Shown here: positions 1 through 14,868 of the stretch, piece by piece
How positions within the stretch are numbered: position 1 is the stretch's first letter
Layout of the letters: each line of letters begins with the position of its first letter
Notes under the pieces: generated by a model
What the model was told of the DNA's origin: nothing
The model's database searches: none
Seen by the model: the letters and a program-made list of their open reading frames with translations, nothing else
Assembly (NCBI RefSeq): GCF_016919175.1
Contig: NZ_JAFFPU010000035.1
Coordinates: forward strand, 62,001-126,000
Direction: 5' to 3'
Origin: Leptospira ainlahdjerensis
GTDB taxonomy: Bacteria > Spirochaetota > Leptospiria > Leptospirales > Leptospiraceae
DNA length: 64,000 nucleotides
Position numbers and translations under genes: made by a program

Positions 1-344
1 TCCATTTTGAGAGGAACTCCAATCACGCCTGTGGAAGAAGGAAGAACCAGTTTTTCCGAGACGCCGAGAGATTCTCCGATGAATTTGCAGATCTCTCTAG
101 AGTTCTCAACACCTTTCTCGCCCGTTGCCACATTGGAATTTTTAGAATTGATCACAATTGCCTGAAGAAAACCGGACTGAATGTGTTCCTTTCCTACGAT
201 TACCGGCGCACCCGGAAAATTATTCTTCGTAAAAACTGCGGTCGCTTTACAAGGAACTTCCGAATAAATAACTCCGAAGTCTTTCGTAGTATCTTTGATT
301 CCGATATTAATTCCAAAGGATGAAAAACCTTTAGGCATGGTCAT
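1..344 (-). CDS. argJ: Glutamate N-acetyltransferase / N-acetylglutamate synthase ArgJ, N-terminal part
   Basis: The frame runs off the left edge, so only about the first 114 residues are present. The start MTMPKGFSSFGINIGIKD and the later SSTGVIGVPL are typical of ArgJ. In this family the Thr of the STGVIG motif becomes the N-terminal nucleophile after self-cleavage, and it lies just inside the edge. ArgJ transfers acetyl groups between N-acetylornithine and glutamate in cytoplasmic arginine biosynthesis. The start is at 344, with a second in-frame ATG at 338; AGGG lies about 8 bases upstream of the first. Whether the enzyme is mono- or bifunctional cannot be told from this fragment. Confidence 0.9.
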   Translation of the reverse strand, partial: MTMPKGFSSFGINIGIKDTTKDFGVIYSEVPCKATAVFTKNNFPGAPVIVGKEHIQSGFLQAIVINSKNSNVATGEKGVENSREICKFIGESLGVSEKLVLPSSTGVIGVPLKM

Positions 345-411
345 TATAGGATCCCTCAACGTGTCTTTTGGGATCTATATTTGGAAAATTCTTCCCTGGG
401 GAAAGAAGAAT

Positions 412-2507
<2,096 letters not shown>

Positions 2508-2729
2508 CTTTTTTGCCGGCTTTACAGTTTATCTTACAACTTGACTTTCGTTATCGAAAATTCTAAAGTTTTAAGATTCTGATCGATGTGAACAGATTGT
2601 CTATTTCTACCGGACAAAGTTTGTAGTTCTAATATTCCAGAAATTCGTTACAATTAGAATACGAAAAAATTACAAACTCCAGAAAATCGATTCTATTCAA
2701 AGAATTGGATGACAGAGAGAAAACAAAAG

Positions 2730-3164
2730 TTACTCTTTCTCACCCAATTGTGAATTTATCTTACGAATCAGAACTCTTTGACGGAAAATTGAAAATACCA
2801 AAAAACCTCCGAGCAACAAAGAACCGATGAGATAAACTTCGTTGAGACTCTTGAGTCTTTCCTGTTCTTCCTCGATCGCTTTGATCGCTTCCAGATGAGA
2901 AATCAGAAAGTAAAACTTATCGGCGTTTGCCCATTCTTTTTTGGATTCTTCTCTAATTTGGGTGATGAGGACCGCCGCGTCTTCTTTTTTCATCTTTTGG
3001 ATCAGAGGAAAAACCTGGTCCAGTTCAGCATTTAGATATTCTCTTGCCCCCATTACGGGTTTGGAATCAGAAGATACTTTATCTGCGAAAACGGTCTGAA
3101 TGGGATTGAATATCAGAAAGATAAAAAGCGTAAGGGTAGAAGTTTTTAAAGTGGTTGGGTTCAT
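2730..3164 (-). CDS. Hypothetical secreted or membrane protein, last gene of ECF sigma operon
   Basis: The protein has 144 residues. It starts with a signal peptide (LTLFIFLIFNPIQTVFA), followed by a mostly helical, charged region (about 30-105) and one membrane helix (VYLIGSLLLGGFLVFSIF, about 110-127) with a short basic tail. This suggests a protein anchored in the inner membrane with its helical part outside the cytoplasm. Its start overlaps the stop of the preceding gene by four bases, so it is translated with the sigma-factor operon. The helical region of about 75 residues could be a ligand-binding or heavy-metal-sensor-like module, but no family was recognised. Confidence 0.7.
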   Translation of the reverse strand: MNPTTLKTSTLTLFIFLIFNPIQTVFADKVSSDSKPVMGAREYLNAELDQVFPLIQKMKKEDAAVLITQIREESKKEWANADKFYFLISHLEAIKAIEEEQERLKSLNEVYLIGSLLLGGFLVFSIFRQRVLIRKINSQLGEKE

Positions 3165-3565
3165 TCAAAAAAGCCTAATTTGTTTTTCCATTCTTTTGTG
3201 TATGGATTTCTATAATGGACAAGATAGATTCCCGCCAGTATGGCGAAAACACAAAAGAGAATGCTGCTCGTTACTAAAATCAGAGGCAATAACCCGGTTT
3301 CAATCAGAAATTCTTTGTCGATAAAGAAGAGAACCGAGAGGGGTGAAAATCCCAAAAGAAAAAGACCGAATAAGATAATCTTAATATGCCTCACCGGAAT
3401 GATATGAAGCATCACTCTTCTTTTTAAGTCGGGAGGGACCGCTGTGTTTTCGGAAGCGTTTCCGTTTCCGGGTTCATCCTCAAAAAAATGGAGTCTTTCT
3501 TCGAGGTCGGCCGGAACCGGCTCAGGCGAGGAAAACTGGGAAGCTGAATTATTCTTGTTTTTCAT
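3161..3565 (-). CDS. Hypothetical two-helix membrane protein next to ECF sigma factor, possible anti-sigma factor
   Basis: The 134 residues comprise a soluble acidic N-terminal part of about 60 residues (PVPADLEERLHFFEDEPG) and two membrane helices (about 66-86 and 92-116). The gene overlaps the 3' end of the ECF sigma gene by 17 bases. The position directly after the sigma factor and the cytoplasmic segment plus membrane anchor are what is usual for anti-sigma factors. The zinc-binding HxxxCxxC signature of the ZAS family is absent, so this role is inferred from context only. The downstream secreted protein would be its natural partner. Confidence 0.65.
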   Translation of the reverse strand: MKNKNNSASQFSSPEPVPADLEERLHFFEDEPGNGNASENTAVPPDLKRRVMLHIIPVRHIKIILFGLFLLGFSPLSVLFFIDKEFLIETGLLPLILVTSSILFCVFAILAGIYLVHYRNPYTKEWKNKLGFFE

Positions 3566-4144
3566 TCTCTTCCTTACTCAACCAATCCCTCATGATTTCT
3601 TTTCCTCTGAAAATATAACTCTTCAGAGTGTTCATTTTCAAGTTTAATTTTTTTGAAATTTCTTTATAGGACATATTCTCGAAGTAGTGAAGTGCGATCG
3701 GTTTTCGATAAACGTCGGGCAGATTTTCCACAAGATTTCGTATCTTTTCGGAACTCTCCTGTTTTAAGAGTTTGTTCTCTTGTTCGGAGGCGATCTCTTT
3801 TTTTTTCTCCTTTTCGTTTTCCGCAAGGATCAGCGCATCCAAACCGGAGATTTCAGGGTGTTCCTTTCGATATCTTCGAATAATTTCATTTCGAGCGATC
3901 GTAAACAACCAAGTGGAGAATTGTGAACGTCCTTGAAAGGTGGATAAACTCTCAAAGGCTTTTAAAAAAATGTCTTGGGTGAAATCTTCGGCTTCTGTTT
4001 CGTTCCGAAAGGCTTTGATCGCTTGGGAATAGACCAACCCTTGATATCGGTTCATCAATTGTTCGAAAGAATTAAAATCCCCTTGTAGGACTTTTTGAAT
4101 GCAATCCCAGTCTTCCGGTTTGCATAAGATGGGAAGATTTTCCC

Positions 4145-4148
<4 letters not shown>
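3549..4148 (-). CDS. ECF-type RNA polymerase sigma factor
   Basis: The protein has 199 residues with the two expected domains. Region 2 (about 25-95) contains DFTQDIFLKAFESL and FSTWLFTIARNEIIRRY. Region 4 (about 135-190) contains LPDVYRKPIALHYFENMSYK and the recognition helix around MNTLKSYIFRGK. Regions 1.1 and 3 are missing, as is normal for the ECF group. It directs RNA polymerase to an alternative promoter set, probably for an envelope-related response given its membrane-protein neighbours. Its ATG overlaps the stop of the preceding gene by four bases. A linker between the domains is rich in Lys and Glu. Confidence 0.92.
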
Positions 4149-4710
<562 letters not shown>

Positions 4711-4900
4711 CGTTTTTTACCTCCTTATAAATTATGTCCGATTAAATTATCGGCAGATTCAAAAATTCCATCGAATAATTTACAACTTCTCGCCGGCTCG
4801 GATTTACATTCTACCGAAGAAGTGGAAACTTGTCTCTTTGCGACAGAATCCGTATCCACAATTTTCAGACGGAGATCTAGATGAAGAAAAAAAAGTCTTT

Positions 4901-5575
<675 letters not shown>

Positions 5576-5607
5576 TTTGAAACTTCATTCAAAAAATTGA
5601 ATTTTCC

Positions 5608-6783
<1,176 letters not shown>

Positions 6784-6784
6784 G

Positions 6785-8288
<1,504 letters not shown>

Positions 8289-8299
8289 ACGGCTCTTTC

Positions 8300-8689
8300 T
8301 CATTTAGGAAGTTTAGCTTTCTTAAGATCTTCTCCGCAGTGAGGCTGCTCGTCTCTTTTCACTTTGGCATTGTGAAAAGGTTTCCGAACAATGAGATAAA
8401 GAATCCGACAAGGGATAAAAATCTTTAGACAAACAATTTCATAGATGGAAAAATCCGGATCAGGGCAGAGCCTCCTTTTTCTTTCTCACAAATCGAATCG
8501 CTAACCTTCCCGACGCAGAAAAATCGATTCACTCAACCTGAAAACGGGTCTGAATAAAAACGAGGTGAAAAATTTATAAACGGGACTCGCCGGATTTATC
8601 CCGAGATCCGAAGAAGAATAAAAAAGATAGGATAGAGATTACTGGTGAATATGTGTTTTTGGCTCGAATATCGATTTAGAATTTAGCGA
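8300..8689. other. Intergenic region without recognised gene
   Basis: About 390 bases separate the purF hairpin from the convergent MocR gene. Both strands were read; no frame with a convincing start and ribosome site, no tRNA and no clear repeat was found. It may hold the untranslated ends of the two convergent genes. Confidence 0.5.
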
Positions 8690-10126
8690 CTACTGGGATC
8701 TTTTCAACTGGGAAGCCAATTTGCCTAACGTTCTTATTTTTTCCTCTACCTTTGTTGTTAAGCGAATTCCGCCGCTCAGTCTTAGGAAGTTTCTAAAATT
8801 TCCCGTTCCGGAAAAGATAGGACCCGGCGCAATGGAAATGTTGTGTTTCCATGCCTCGTTTTGTAAAAGAAGGCTATCGACTTTATTCGGAAGTTCGATC
8901 CAAAATACCAGGCCTCCTTGCGGATTGGAAATGGATGTGGACTCCGGAAAGTGTTTCAGGACAGATTCTCTAATTTTTGAAAGGTTGGAGGAAAGATCCC
9001 TTCGAAGAATTTTTATATTTCTTTCGAAGGAAGTTTTCAGATATTCGCAGAGTGCAATTTGCGGAATACTCGGAAGCGCCAGTCTGGAAAGTTTTAATTC
9101 CTTTTGAAGTTCGGCCCCTTTTTTCCCGGGAAGAATCCAGCCGATTCTAAGATCGGGAGAAATGATTTTAGAATAGGATGAGATTTTATAAACGATTTCC
9201 TTTTTGTCAAAAGACTTTAAAGACAAGGGACGGGAAGACGTAAAGAAAAGGTCTCCGTAGATATCGTCTTCAATAATCGGGATATTTTTACTCGAACAAA
9301 GTTCTACGAAGATCTTTTTATTCTCATTGGATAGAAGGCTCCCGGTGGGATTTTGAAAGTTCGGATTTAAGATTATACATTGAATCGGATATTTGTGTAA
9401 GGCTTCTTCTAAATGGGGTAGGCTCATTCCATGGATCGGATCCGCCGGAATTTCCAAAACCTTTCTTCCTAATCTTTGAACGCTCTGAAGGATTCCGAAA
9501 TAAACCGGAGATTCGACCGCGATCAAATCGCCCGGTTTTGTCAAAACTTGGATACAAAGATTCAACGCATCCTGACATCCGTTTGTAACGATGATCTCGG
9601 ATTCGTGGCTTGCAATTCCTTGAAGCGAGGAACGCAAAGACAATTGTTTTCTGAGTCCGGGATAACCCTGTGAATCTTGGTAGTTATGGCTGTCCGCAAT
9701 CAGAATTGCCTTCTTTAAATTTTTATGCAGGGACGGAATCGGTAGGTATTTTTTTTCAGGAATCGCGGTTCCTAATTGAAGAATATCAGGATTTTGTAAT
9801 GAATCTAAAAGAGAGGAAATTCTTTCGTCGATCCCAAAGGACGAAACGAGTTTCGGTTTTTTAGGCATCGTTGGAGCTTTTGTCCCCGTCTTTCTGGAGA
9901 GCACGACGTAACCTGATTTCGGTCTCGATTCTATATAACCTTCGTTTTCCAAAAGTTCATACGCCAACAAAACGGTCGAGATGCTGACCTTGCTTTCCAA
10001 GGAAAGTTTTCGCAAAGAAGGTAGTTTGTCCCCTGCCTTTAGGATTCCGGTCTCGAGCATGGATTTGAGCGAGGTGGCGATGGTCTCATATTTAGAATTT
10101 TGATCTGTACTGGTTGAAATGTTCAT
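8690..10126 (-). CDS. MocR-type GntR-family regulator with aminotransferase domain
   Basis: From the start at 10126 the protein has 478 residues. The N-terminal GntR winged helix (about 10-80) contains LESKVSISTVLLAYELLENE and SRPKSGYVV. The rest is a fold-type I aminotransferase-like domain with the PLP-binding Lys in YKISSYSKIISPDLRIGW and the NPNFQNPTGS motif. MocR proteins use PLP or an amino-acid adduct as effector. The frame stays open to 10189, but that would leave six bases to the divergent gene and bury the operator-like repeats. It probably controls the divergent phzF-like/aminotransferase/dinB genes. Confidence 0.9.
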   Translation of the reverse strand: MNISTSTDQNSKYETIATSLKSMLETGILKAGDKLPSLRKLSLESKVSISTVLLAYELLENEGYIESRPKSGYVVLSRKTGTKAPTMPKKPKLVSSFGIDERISSLLDSLQNPDILQLGTAIPEKKYLPIPSLHKNLKKAILIADSHNYQDSQGYPGLRKQLSLRSSLQGIASHESEIIVTNGCQDALNLCIQVLTKPGDLIAVESPVYFGILQSVQRLGRKVLEIPADPIHGMSLPHLEEALHKYPIQCIILNPNFQNPTGSLLSNENKKIFVELCSSKNIPIIEDDIYGDLFFTSSRPLSLKSFDKKEIVYKISSYSKIISPDLRIGWILPGKKGAELQKELKLSRLALPSIPQIALCEYLKTSFERNIKILRRDLSSNLSKIRESVLKHFPESTSISNPQGGLVFWIELPNKVDSLLLQNEAWKHNISIAPGPIFSGTGNFRNFLRLSGGIRLTTKVEEKIRTLGKLASQLKRSQ

Positions 10127-10135
10127 TTCTGTATC

Positions 10136-10165
10136 TGTTATGTTCGAGGTAAATTTGTTATAACA
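10136..10165. promoter_or_regulatory. Operator-like repeats between MocR gene and phzF-like gene
   Basis: TGTTAT occurs at 10136-10141 and again at 10156-10161, exactly 20 bases apart (two helix turns). The second copy is the left half of the perfect palindrome TGTTATAACA (10156-10165). Paired direct repeats are the usual MocR binding arrangement. That the neighbouring regulator binds here is inference. Confidence 0.55.
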
Positions 10166-10194
10166 TAGAGTGTCAACAAGGGAAATCATTTTTT

Positions 10195-10977
10195 ATGAAA
10201 TTAAAAATTCTTCAGATCGACGCCTTTGCCGAAAAAGTATTTCAAGGAAACCCTGCGGCGCTCTGTCCGTTGGAAAGTTGGATTTCCGAGGAATGGATGC
10301 AAAACATCGCTTTCGAGAATAATCTGAGCGAGACCGTTTTTTTTGTCCCGGAAGGAGATATGTTTCGGATTCGTTGGTTTACTCCGGAACAAGAAGTGGA
10401 TCTTTGCGGTCACGCCACTCTCGCGACCGCCCATTATCTTTTCGATAATGGAATCGTAAAAGGGGATGTCGTTCGTTTTCAATCTCTTTCGGGAGAATTA
10501 GCAGTATTCAAAAAATATGATATTCTTTACTTGGATTTTCCTTCCCGTAAGCCGATTCGAATCGAAGATACGCCGAAAGAAATTCTGAATTCGTTTTCGA
10601 TTCTTCCAACTGAGGTTTGGAAATCCAGAGATTATCTTCTTGTCTATGAAAATGAAAAAGATCTTCGTGAACTTTCTTATAAGGCGGAGATCGCAAAAGA
10701 TTTGGACACTCTTGGTATTATCGCAACGTGTCCGGGTGAAAATTTTGATTTTTTATCCCGATTCTTTGCACCGGCCGCGGGATTGTATGAAGATCCGGTC
10801 ACAGGGTCTTCCCATTGTTCGCTGATTCCCTTCTGGTCAGAAAGATTAGGCAAGAAAAATTTAAATGCATACCAAGCTTCCAGAAGAGGCGGGAAATTAT
10901 TCTGCGAAGATTTAGGTGATCGAGTTCGTATCGGAGGAACCTGTGTTCCGTATCTGGAGGGTTGGATCGAAATATGA
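10195..10977 (+). CDS. PhzF-family isomerase/epimerase-like protein
   Basis: The 260-residue protein has the two-domain PhzF layout. Diagnostic segments are the N-terminal QIDAFAEKVFQGNPAA, the catalytic Glu region LSETVFFVPEGD, DLCGHATLATAHYLF in the first half and DPVTGSSHCSLIPFW in the second. Family members act on small acid substrates, as in phenazine synthesis or proline/isomerase reactions, but most are of unknown substrate. It is the first gene of an operon with an aminotransferase and a DinB-like protein and lies opposite a MocR regulator. No other phenazine genes are nearby, so phenazine synthesis is not implied. Confidence 0.88.
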   Translation: MKLKILQIDAFAEKVFQGNPAALCPLESWISEEWMQNIAFENNLSETVFFVPEGDMFRIRWFTPEQEVDLCGHATLATAHYLFDNGIVKGDVVRFQSLSGELAVFKKYDILYLDFPSRKPIRIEDTPKEILNSFSILPTEVWKSRDYLLVYENEKDLRELSYKAEIAKDLDTLGIIATCPGENFDFLSRFFAPAAGLYEDPVTGSSHCSLIPFWSERLGKKNLNAYQASRRGGKLFCEDLGDRVRIGGTCVPYLEGWIEI

Positions 10978-12182
10978 ACGCAAACGAATTTTTCTTTTCG
11001 GATAGGATTATAAAATCGAACAGATCCTTTATTCGCGAGATTCTAAAGATAACTTCCGATCCAGAAATGATATCTTTTGCCGGGGGGCAACCGGATCCCG
11101 CGTTATTTCCTTTGGAAGAATTAAAAAATGCGTCCGAGTTGGCGTTTCAAAAACACGGTTCACAATTGCTTCAATACGGAATATCCGAGGGTTATATTCC
11201 GCTTCGAGAAAAAATCTTTGAAAGATATTATAAAAACATTAATTACCAGGGACTGAGTCCTGAAAACATTCTTATCACTACGGGATCTCAGCAAGCTTTG
11301 GATTTGATCGGTAAAATTTTTATAAATCCGGGAGATCCGATTTTGATAGAACGCCCCGGATACTTGGGAGCGATTCAAGCGTTTTCACTCTATGAACCTT
11401 TTACGATCGGAGTTCCCTTGGAAGACGACGGTTTGGACACGTTCGTATTAGAAAATACACTTTCTAAAACGAAACCGAAATTCTTGTATTCCAATCCTAC
11501 CTTTCAAAACCCGACCGGAAAAACTCTCTCCATCGAAAAAAGAAGAAGAATTTCGGAAATTTTGAGAATGGAGAATTGTATTCTTATCGAGGACAATCCC
11601 TACGGAGAAATCCGTTTTGAATCAGACACGATGCCGAGCATTCAGTCTTTTTATCCCGAACGAACGATCAGCATCGGAACCTTCTCCAAAACTTTATCTC
11701 CGGGTTTTCGAGTTGGTTGGGTTTGTGCACCGGAAGAAATTATAAACAAACTCCTGATAGCTAAACAGGCCAGCGATCTTCATTCCAACATTCTTTCTCA
11801 GATTGTGTTAAACGAATATCTAAATCATTACGATCTGGATTTGCAAATCGACAAAATTCGGAATTCTTACAAACTCAAAAAGGAAGCTATGGAGTCCGCT
11901 CTGAATCGATATTTGGTAGAATTTGCGGATTGGATTTCTCCAAAGGGAGGAATGTTTTTCTGGTTAAATCTGAAAAACGATTTGAATACGATGAAACTTT
12001 TCGAAACTGCGATTGCAAATAACGTGGCCTTTGTTCCTGGAAATCCGTTTTATACGGGTGTTGCAGAAACGAATACGATGAGAATCAACTTCTCACATTC
12101 TTCTATCGAAACGATTGAAAGAGGAATTTGTAGAATTGGCGAATCGATTCAAAAACTTTCGCCCATTTCCGTACAGGGTTAA
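10974..12182 (+). CDS. PLP-dependent aminotransferase, class I/II (2-aminoadipate aminotransferase-like)
   Basis: The protein begins MNANEFFFSDRIIKSN at 10974, where ATGA overlaps the phzF-like stop, with GGAGG about a dozen bases upstream. It has 402 residues. The substrate and cofactor motifs are ISFAGGQPDPALFP, NPTFQNPTGK and SIGTFSKTLSPGFRVGW, where the Lys of FSKTLSP forms the Schiff base with PLP. This subgroup includes 2-aminoadipate and multisubstrate aminotransferases and the catalytic half of MocR regulators. The pairing with PhzF and MocR suggests an amino-acid conversion under PLP-linked control. The exact substrate cannot be seen. Confidence 0.9.
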   Translation: MNANEFFFSDRIIKSNRSFIREILKITSDPEMISFAGGQPDPALFPLEELKNASELAFQKHGSQLLQYGISEGYIPLREKIFERYYKNINYQGLSPENILITTGSQQALDLIGKIFINPGDPILIERPGYLGAIQAFSLYEPFTIGVPLEDDGLDTFVLENTLSKTKPKFLYSNPTFQNPTGKTLSIEKRRRISEILRMENCILIEDNPYGEIRFESDTMPSIQSFYPERTISIGTFSKTLSPGFRVGWVCAPEEIINKLLIAKQASDLHSNILSQIVLNEYLNHYDLDLQIDKIRNSYKLKKEAMESALNRYLVEFADWISPKGGMFFWLNLKNDLNTMKLFETAIANNVAFVPGNPFYTGVAETNTMRINFSHSSIETIERGICRIGESIQKLSPISVQG

Positions 12183-12185
12183 ACT

Positions 12186-12674
12186 ATGATTAGTCTTGAA
12201 TACTGCAAACTTATGGCGCAATATAATCGATGGATGAACGAAAAGGTTTATTCCACTTGTTTCAAGCTTACCGATTCTCAGAGAAAGGAAAACAGGGGCG
12301 CTTTCTTTAAGTCGATTCATTCTACTTTAAATCATATCCTTTGGGTGGACCTGTCGTGGATGGCGAGGTTTGAGGGAAAAGATCTTCCCGGAGGTTCTGC
12401 GAGTTCGGATCTCTATTCAGACTTTGACGAACTTTTTAGCGCGAGGAAAGAATGTGATTCGAAGATCGTGGACTGGTCCCTCGGAATCGATTCGAGTTGG
12501 TTGGAATCTAATTTTCGTTTTTTCAGTGTCGTTTATCAAAAGGAGTTGGAAAAGCCGATTTGGGTTTTGGTCGATCATATATTCAATCATCAGACTCATC
12601 ACAGAGGGCAGATCACTACCTTGATTTCTCAATTCGGTTTTGACGTCGGAGTTACGGATCTCGCCTGGATGTAA
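12186..12674 (+). CDS. DinB-family metal-binding four-helix protein
   Basis: The 162 residues fit a DinB four-helix bundle. The putative metal ligands are H50 in STLNHILWVDL and H135 and H139 in HIFNHQTHHRGQ, which is the usual H plus HxxxH triad. Family members include mycothiol- and bacillithiol-dependent transferases and proteins of unknown reaction. It starts three bases after the aminotransferase stop and is the last gene of the phzF-like operon. A damage-inducible role should not be assumed from the family name. Confidence 0.85.
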   Translation: MISLEYCKLMAQYNRWMNEKVYSTCFKLTDSQRKENRGAFFKSIHSTLNHILWVDLSWMARFEGKDLPGGSASSDLYSDFDELFSARKECDSKIVDWSLGIDSSWLESNFRFFSVVYQKELEKPIWVLVDHIFNHQTHHRGQITTLISQFGFDVGVTDLAWM

Positions 12675-12681
12675 TCGAATT

Positions 12682-12705
12682 CTTAAATGAACGTTTTAAG
12701 TTTTT
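12682..12705 (+). terminator. Weak intrinsic terminator after the dinB-like gene
   Basis: A six-base-pair stem CTTAAA/TTTAAG (12682-12687 and 12695-12700) with a seven-base loop is followed directly by TTTTTC. The stem is AT-rich and weak. It sits between convergent genes. Confidence 0.4.
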
Positions 12706-12706
12706 C

Positions 12707-13906
12707 TTATAGATTGGTTTTTGATTCGCTCAAAATCCTTTCTTTCAAAATCAAAAAAGGTCTTTCGATCAAAAGATATAAAATCCAGGAAAAAAGAAAA
12801 CAGCAGAGGATTGCGGCCAAGACAGCGAACAAAAAAACACCCGCGCTCGGAGTCCTATATTCCGCGATCACTTTTGAAACCGTAATTCCCGCGATTAGGA
12901 TATTCCACAAATACATCGTATAACTCAGTCTTGCTATCGGTCTCAGGAATGGCGATCCCAATAAGAAGGAAACCGATCCTTTCGTTCGGATCGAGGTAAA
13001 AACCAAAAGTGCAAAACCTATATTAAAAAAATTGAAACCGAATGTTCTCCGGAACCAGTGCTCTAAAGGAAATCCGTGTCCGATCAAAAGAAAAAGAATT
13101 CCAATCGCGGGAATATAATTTTTCAGAAATTTCGGTCTTTCAGGTCTTAAATGCGACGCAACAATTTGAATTTCTCCGAGAATCATACCTGCGATCAAAC
13201 TGTCGATCCTCGTATGCGAGTAGATTAAAACAGAAATGTCGGATTTCTGAAGAAAGTAAAAAATTCTAAAAAACAAAGGAATCAAGTAAAGAATCGCCAA
13301 TAAGAAAATTCTTTTTTTGGATTTTAGTTTAAAAAGCAAAAACGTGGAAAGAAAAGGGAGAATTAGGTAAAACTGTTCTTCTATGGATAAAGACCATCCC
13401 ACCAAAGAAAGGCGATGTTCCGTATAATTAGAAACGTAAAAAAAATCCGCGTAACTACTTTGTAAAATCAGAAGAATTGAATTCAACTCCGCCGATTGTA
13501 ATTCGTTCGGATTCGGAAGTTGAGAGATTTTTTGGAATCGCCCCTGATAATAAAAATAGAGAATAAATAGGCAAAAGTAATAAGCAGGGAAAATTCGAAA
13601 CGTCCTTGCGATAAAAAAACTTTTTTTGCTGAAAAGATCGGGTTGTTCCCGATATTTTAGAATTCCTGAATAGATGAGAAAACCGCTCAATACAAAAAAA
13701 AGATCCACGCCAGAATTGAAATTGGAAAGGACGTTTTGAAGAATTTTAGGAATGTCCGTCACTGAAAAGGGGAGCCAGACGTGATAAATGATTACGAGTA
13801 GGATTGCGATCGCACGAATTCCGTTTAAAGACTGGATTTCTTTTTCGTTTTTGAGAAACGGCGAAAAGATGTACCGGAAAATTTTTTGCACTAAGAGCTG
13901 ACCCAA
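12707..13906 (-). CDS. Acyltransferase 3 (OafA/YrhL-type) membrane protein
   Basis: The protein has 399 residues with about ten membrane helices. The family signature appears at the N terminus: SLNGIRAIAILLVIIYHVWL, with the catalytic His, followed by VDLFFVLSGFLIYSGIL and RTFRIFPAYYFCLF. The mid-segment HRLSLVGWSLSIEEQFYLIL is also diagnostic. Such enzymes move acetyl or other acyl groups onto surface sugars at the inner membrane, for example in lipopolysaccharide or O-antigen modification. The target here is unknown. Its ATG lies two bases after the stop of the preceding gene, so both share a transcript. Confidence 0.9.
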   Translation of the reverse strand: MGQLLVQKIFRYIFSPFLKNEKEIQSLNGIRAIAILLVIIYHVWLPFSVTDIPKILQNVLSNFNSGVDLFFVLSGFLIYSGILKYREQPDLFSKKSFFIARTFRIFPAYYFCLFILYFYYQGRFQKISQLPNPNELQSAELNSILLILQSSYADFFYVSNYTEHRLSLVGWSLSIEEQFYLILPFLSTFLLFKLKSKKRIFLLAILYLIPLFFRIFYFLQKSDISVLIYSHTRIDSLIAGMILGEIQIVASHLRPERPKFLKNYIPAIGILFLLIGHGFPLEHWFRRTFGFNFFNIGFALLVFTSIRTKGSVSFLLGSPFLRPIARLSYTMYLWNILIAGITVSKVIAEYRTPSAGVFLFAVLAAILCCFLFSWILYLLIERPFLILKERILSESKTNL

Positions 13907-13908
13907 AC

Positions 13909-14853
13909 TCAGTTTTTAACGGGTTTTTGTTTGTATAAAAGTTCTTTGATTAGATTTTTTTCGGATCTACCTAAAATTCCTTTTTCCTCAAAGATTCCCA
14001 AAATCTCCATCGTAATCTCCGGTTCTAAAACCGAAAGATCGGCGAAGAGCGATTGATGATTGAGTTTTCCGGATTGGTATTTTTCAAGGATCGTGTGCGA
14101 GGATTCAATGATCTGTTGTTTACGGGAAACCAATTCTTCCATAGTGGAAAGGATCATAAAAATTTCAGGATCGTCTTCGAAAAGATTTAGAATGTGTCGA
14201 TAAATCCCCGGGCTTCGAATTGGAAGTTCGTAGATTCCGTCTTTGAGTGAAAGATATAATTCCTTTTCTTCTTCGATTGAGAGGCCAGCGAGAGTTTTTA
14301 AATCGGAGACGGTATCAGGAGGAAGAACCGTTAGAAACTGTGATGCGAATTCGGGGTCTTTCGCTTCTCTTACACAATACGCGACAAAATTACAAATCCT
14401 CTTAGAAGAGAGAGATTTCCAATAATCGTTTGATTTTAAATCCAAGAAGGCGATATTTTTTCTTTCTCTTCTGCGTTCGTCCTCCGATTGCATGAATATA
14501 TTGTATTCGTGTATTACGATTTTATAAAGCAGTTTATCGCTGAATGCATCGATTACTTCTTTTATTTTTTCGGGTTCGATGATCGCAAGAAAATATCTCA
14601 GAACTTCGAAGTAGGCTTCACCCTTCGCGATAAATCCTTCCAGCACGAGCGGATGCGCTTGTAAAAAGGCTGAAGCACCCACGTTGATTCCCACCTTTCC
14701 TTCGGCAAAGGCATTCATTTTCTCTTCTGCGATACAGGATTCCCTGATCGCTATACTCCATTCGTTCGGAATAAGATTTTGTCTGCAATTGGCGGGACAC
14801 GGCTCCCCCAAGGAAATACCAATTTTACAGCGAGTTTTTAAAATTCGTTCCAG
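13909..14853 (-). CDS. Hypothetical soluble helical protein, probable non-ATG start
   Basis: No family was recognised. The product is about 314 residues, helical and charged, without signal peptide or membrane segment; it contains a Cys-containing stretch GEPCPANCRQNLIPNEW near the start. The first usual start codon is TTG at 14811, which has no ribosome site. The coding-like sequence continues upstream (LLERILKTRCKIGISL) to a CTG at 14853 that has AAAGGA six bases before it, directly after the stop of the lipoprotein gene in the same frame. The CTG is therefore proposed as start. The gene is followed after two bases by the acyltransferase gene. Confidence 0.65.
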   Translation of the reverse strand: MERILKTRCKIGISLGEPCPANCRQNLIPNEWSIAIRESCIAEEKMNAFAEGKVGINVGASAFLQAHPLVLEGFIAKGEAYFEVLRYFLAIIEPEKIKEVIDAFSDKLLYKIVIHEYNIFMQSEDERRRERKNIAFLDLKSNDYWKSLSSKRICNFVAYCVREAKDPEFASQFLTVLPPDTVSDLKTLAGLSIEEEKELYLSLKDGIYELPIRSPGIYRHILNLFEDDPEIFMILSTMEELVSRKQQIIESSHTILEKYQSGKLNHQSLFADLSVLEPEITMEILGIFEEKGILGRSEKNLIKELLYKQKPVKN

Positions 14854-14868
14854 AAGGTTTCCTTTATA

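Noticed and set aside
10127..10189. Longer N terminus of the MocR protein from ATG 10189
   Set aside because: It would leave five bases between divergent genes and place the operator-like repeats in coding sequence.
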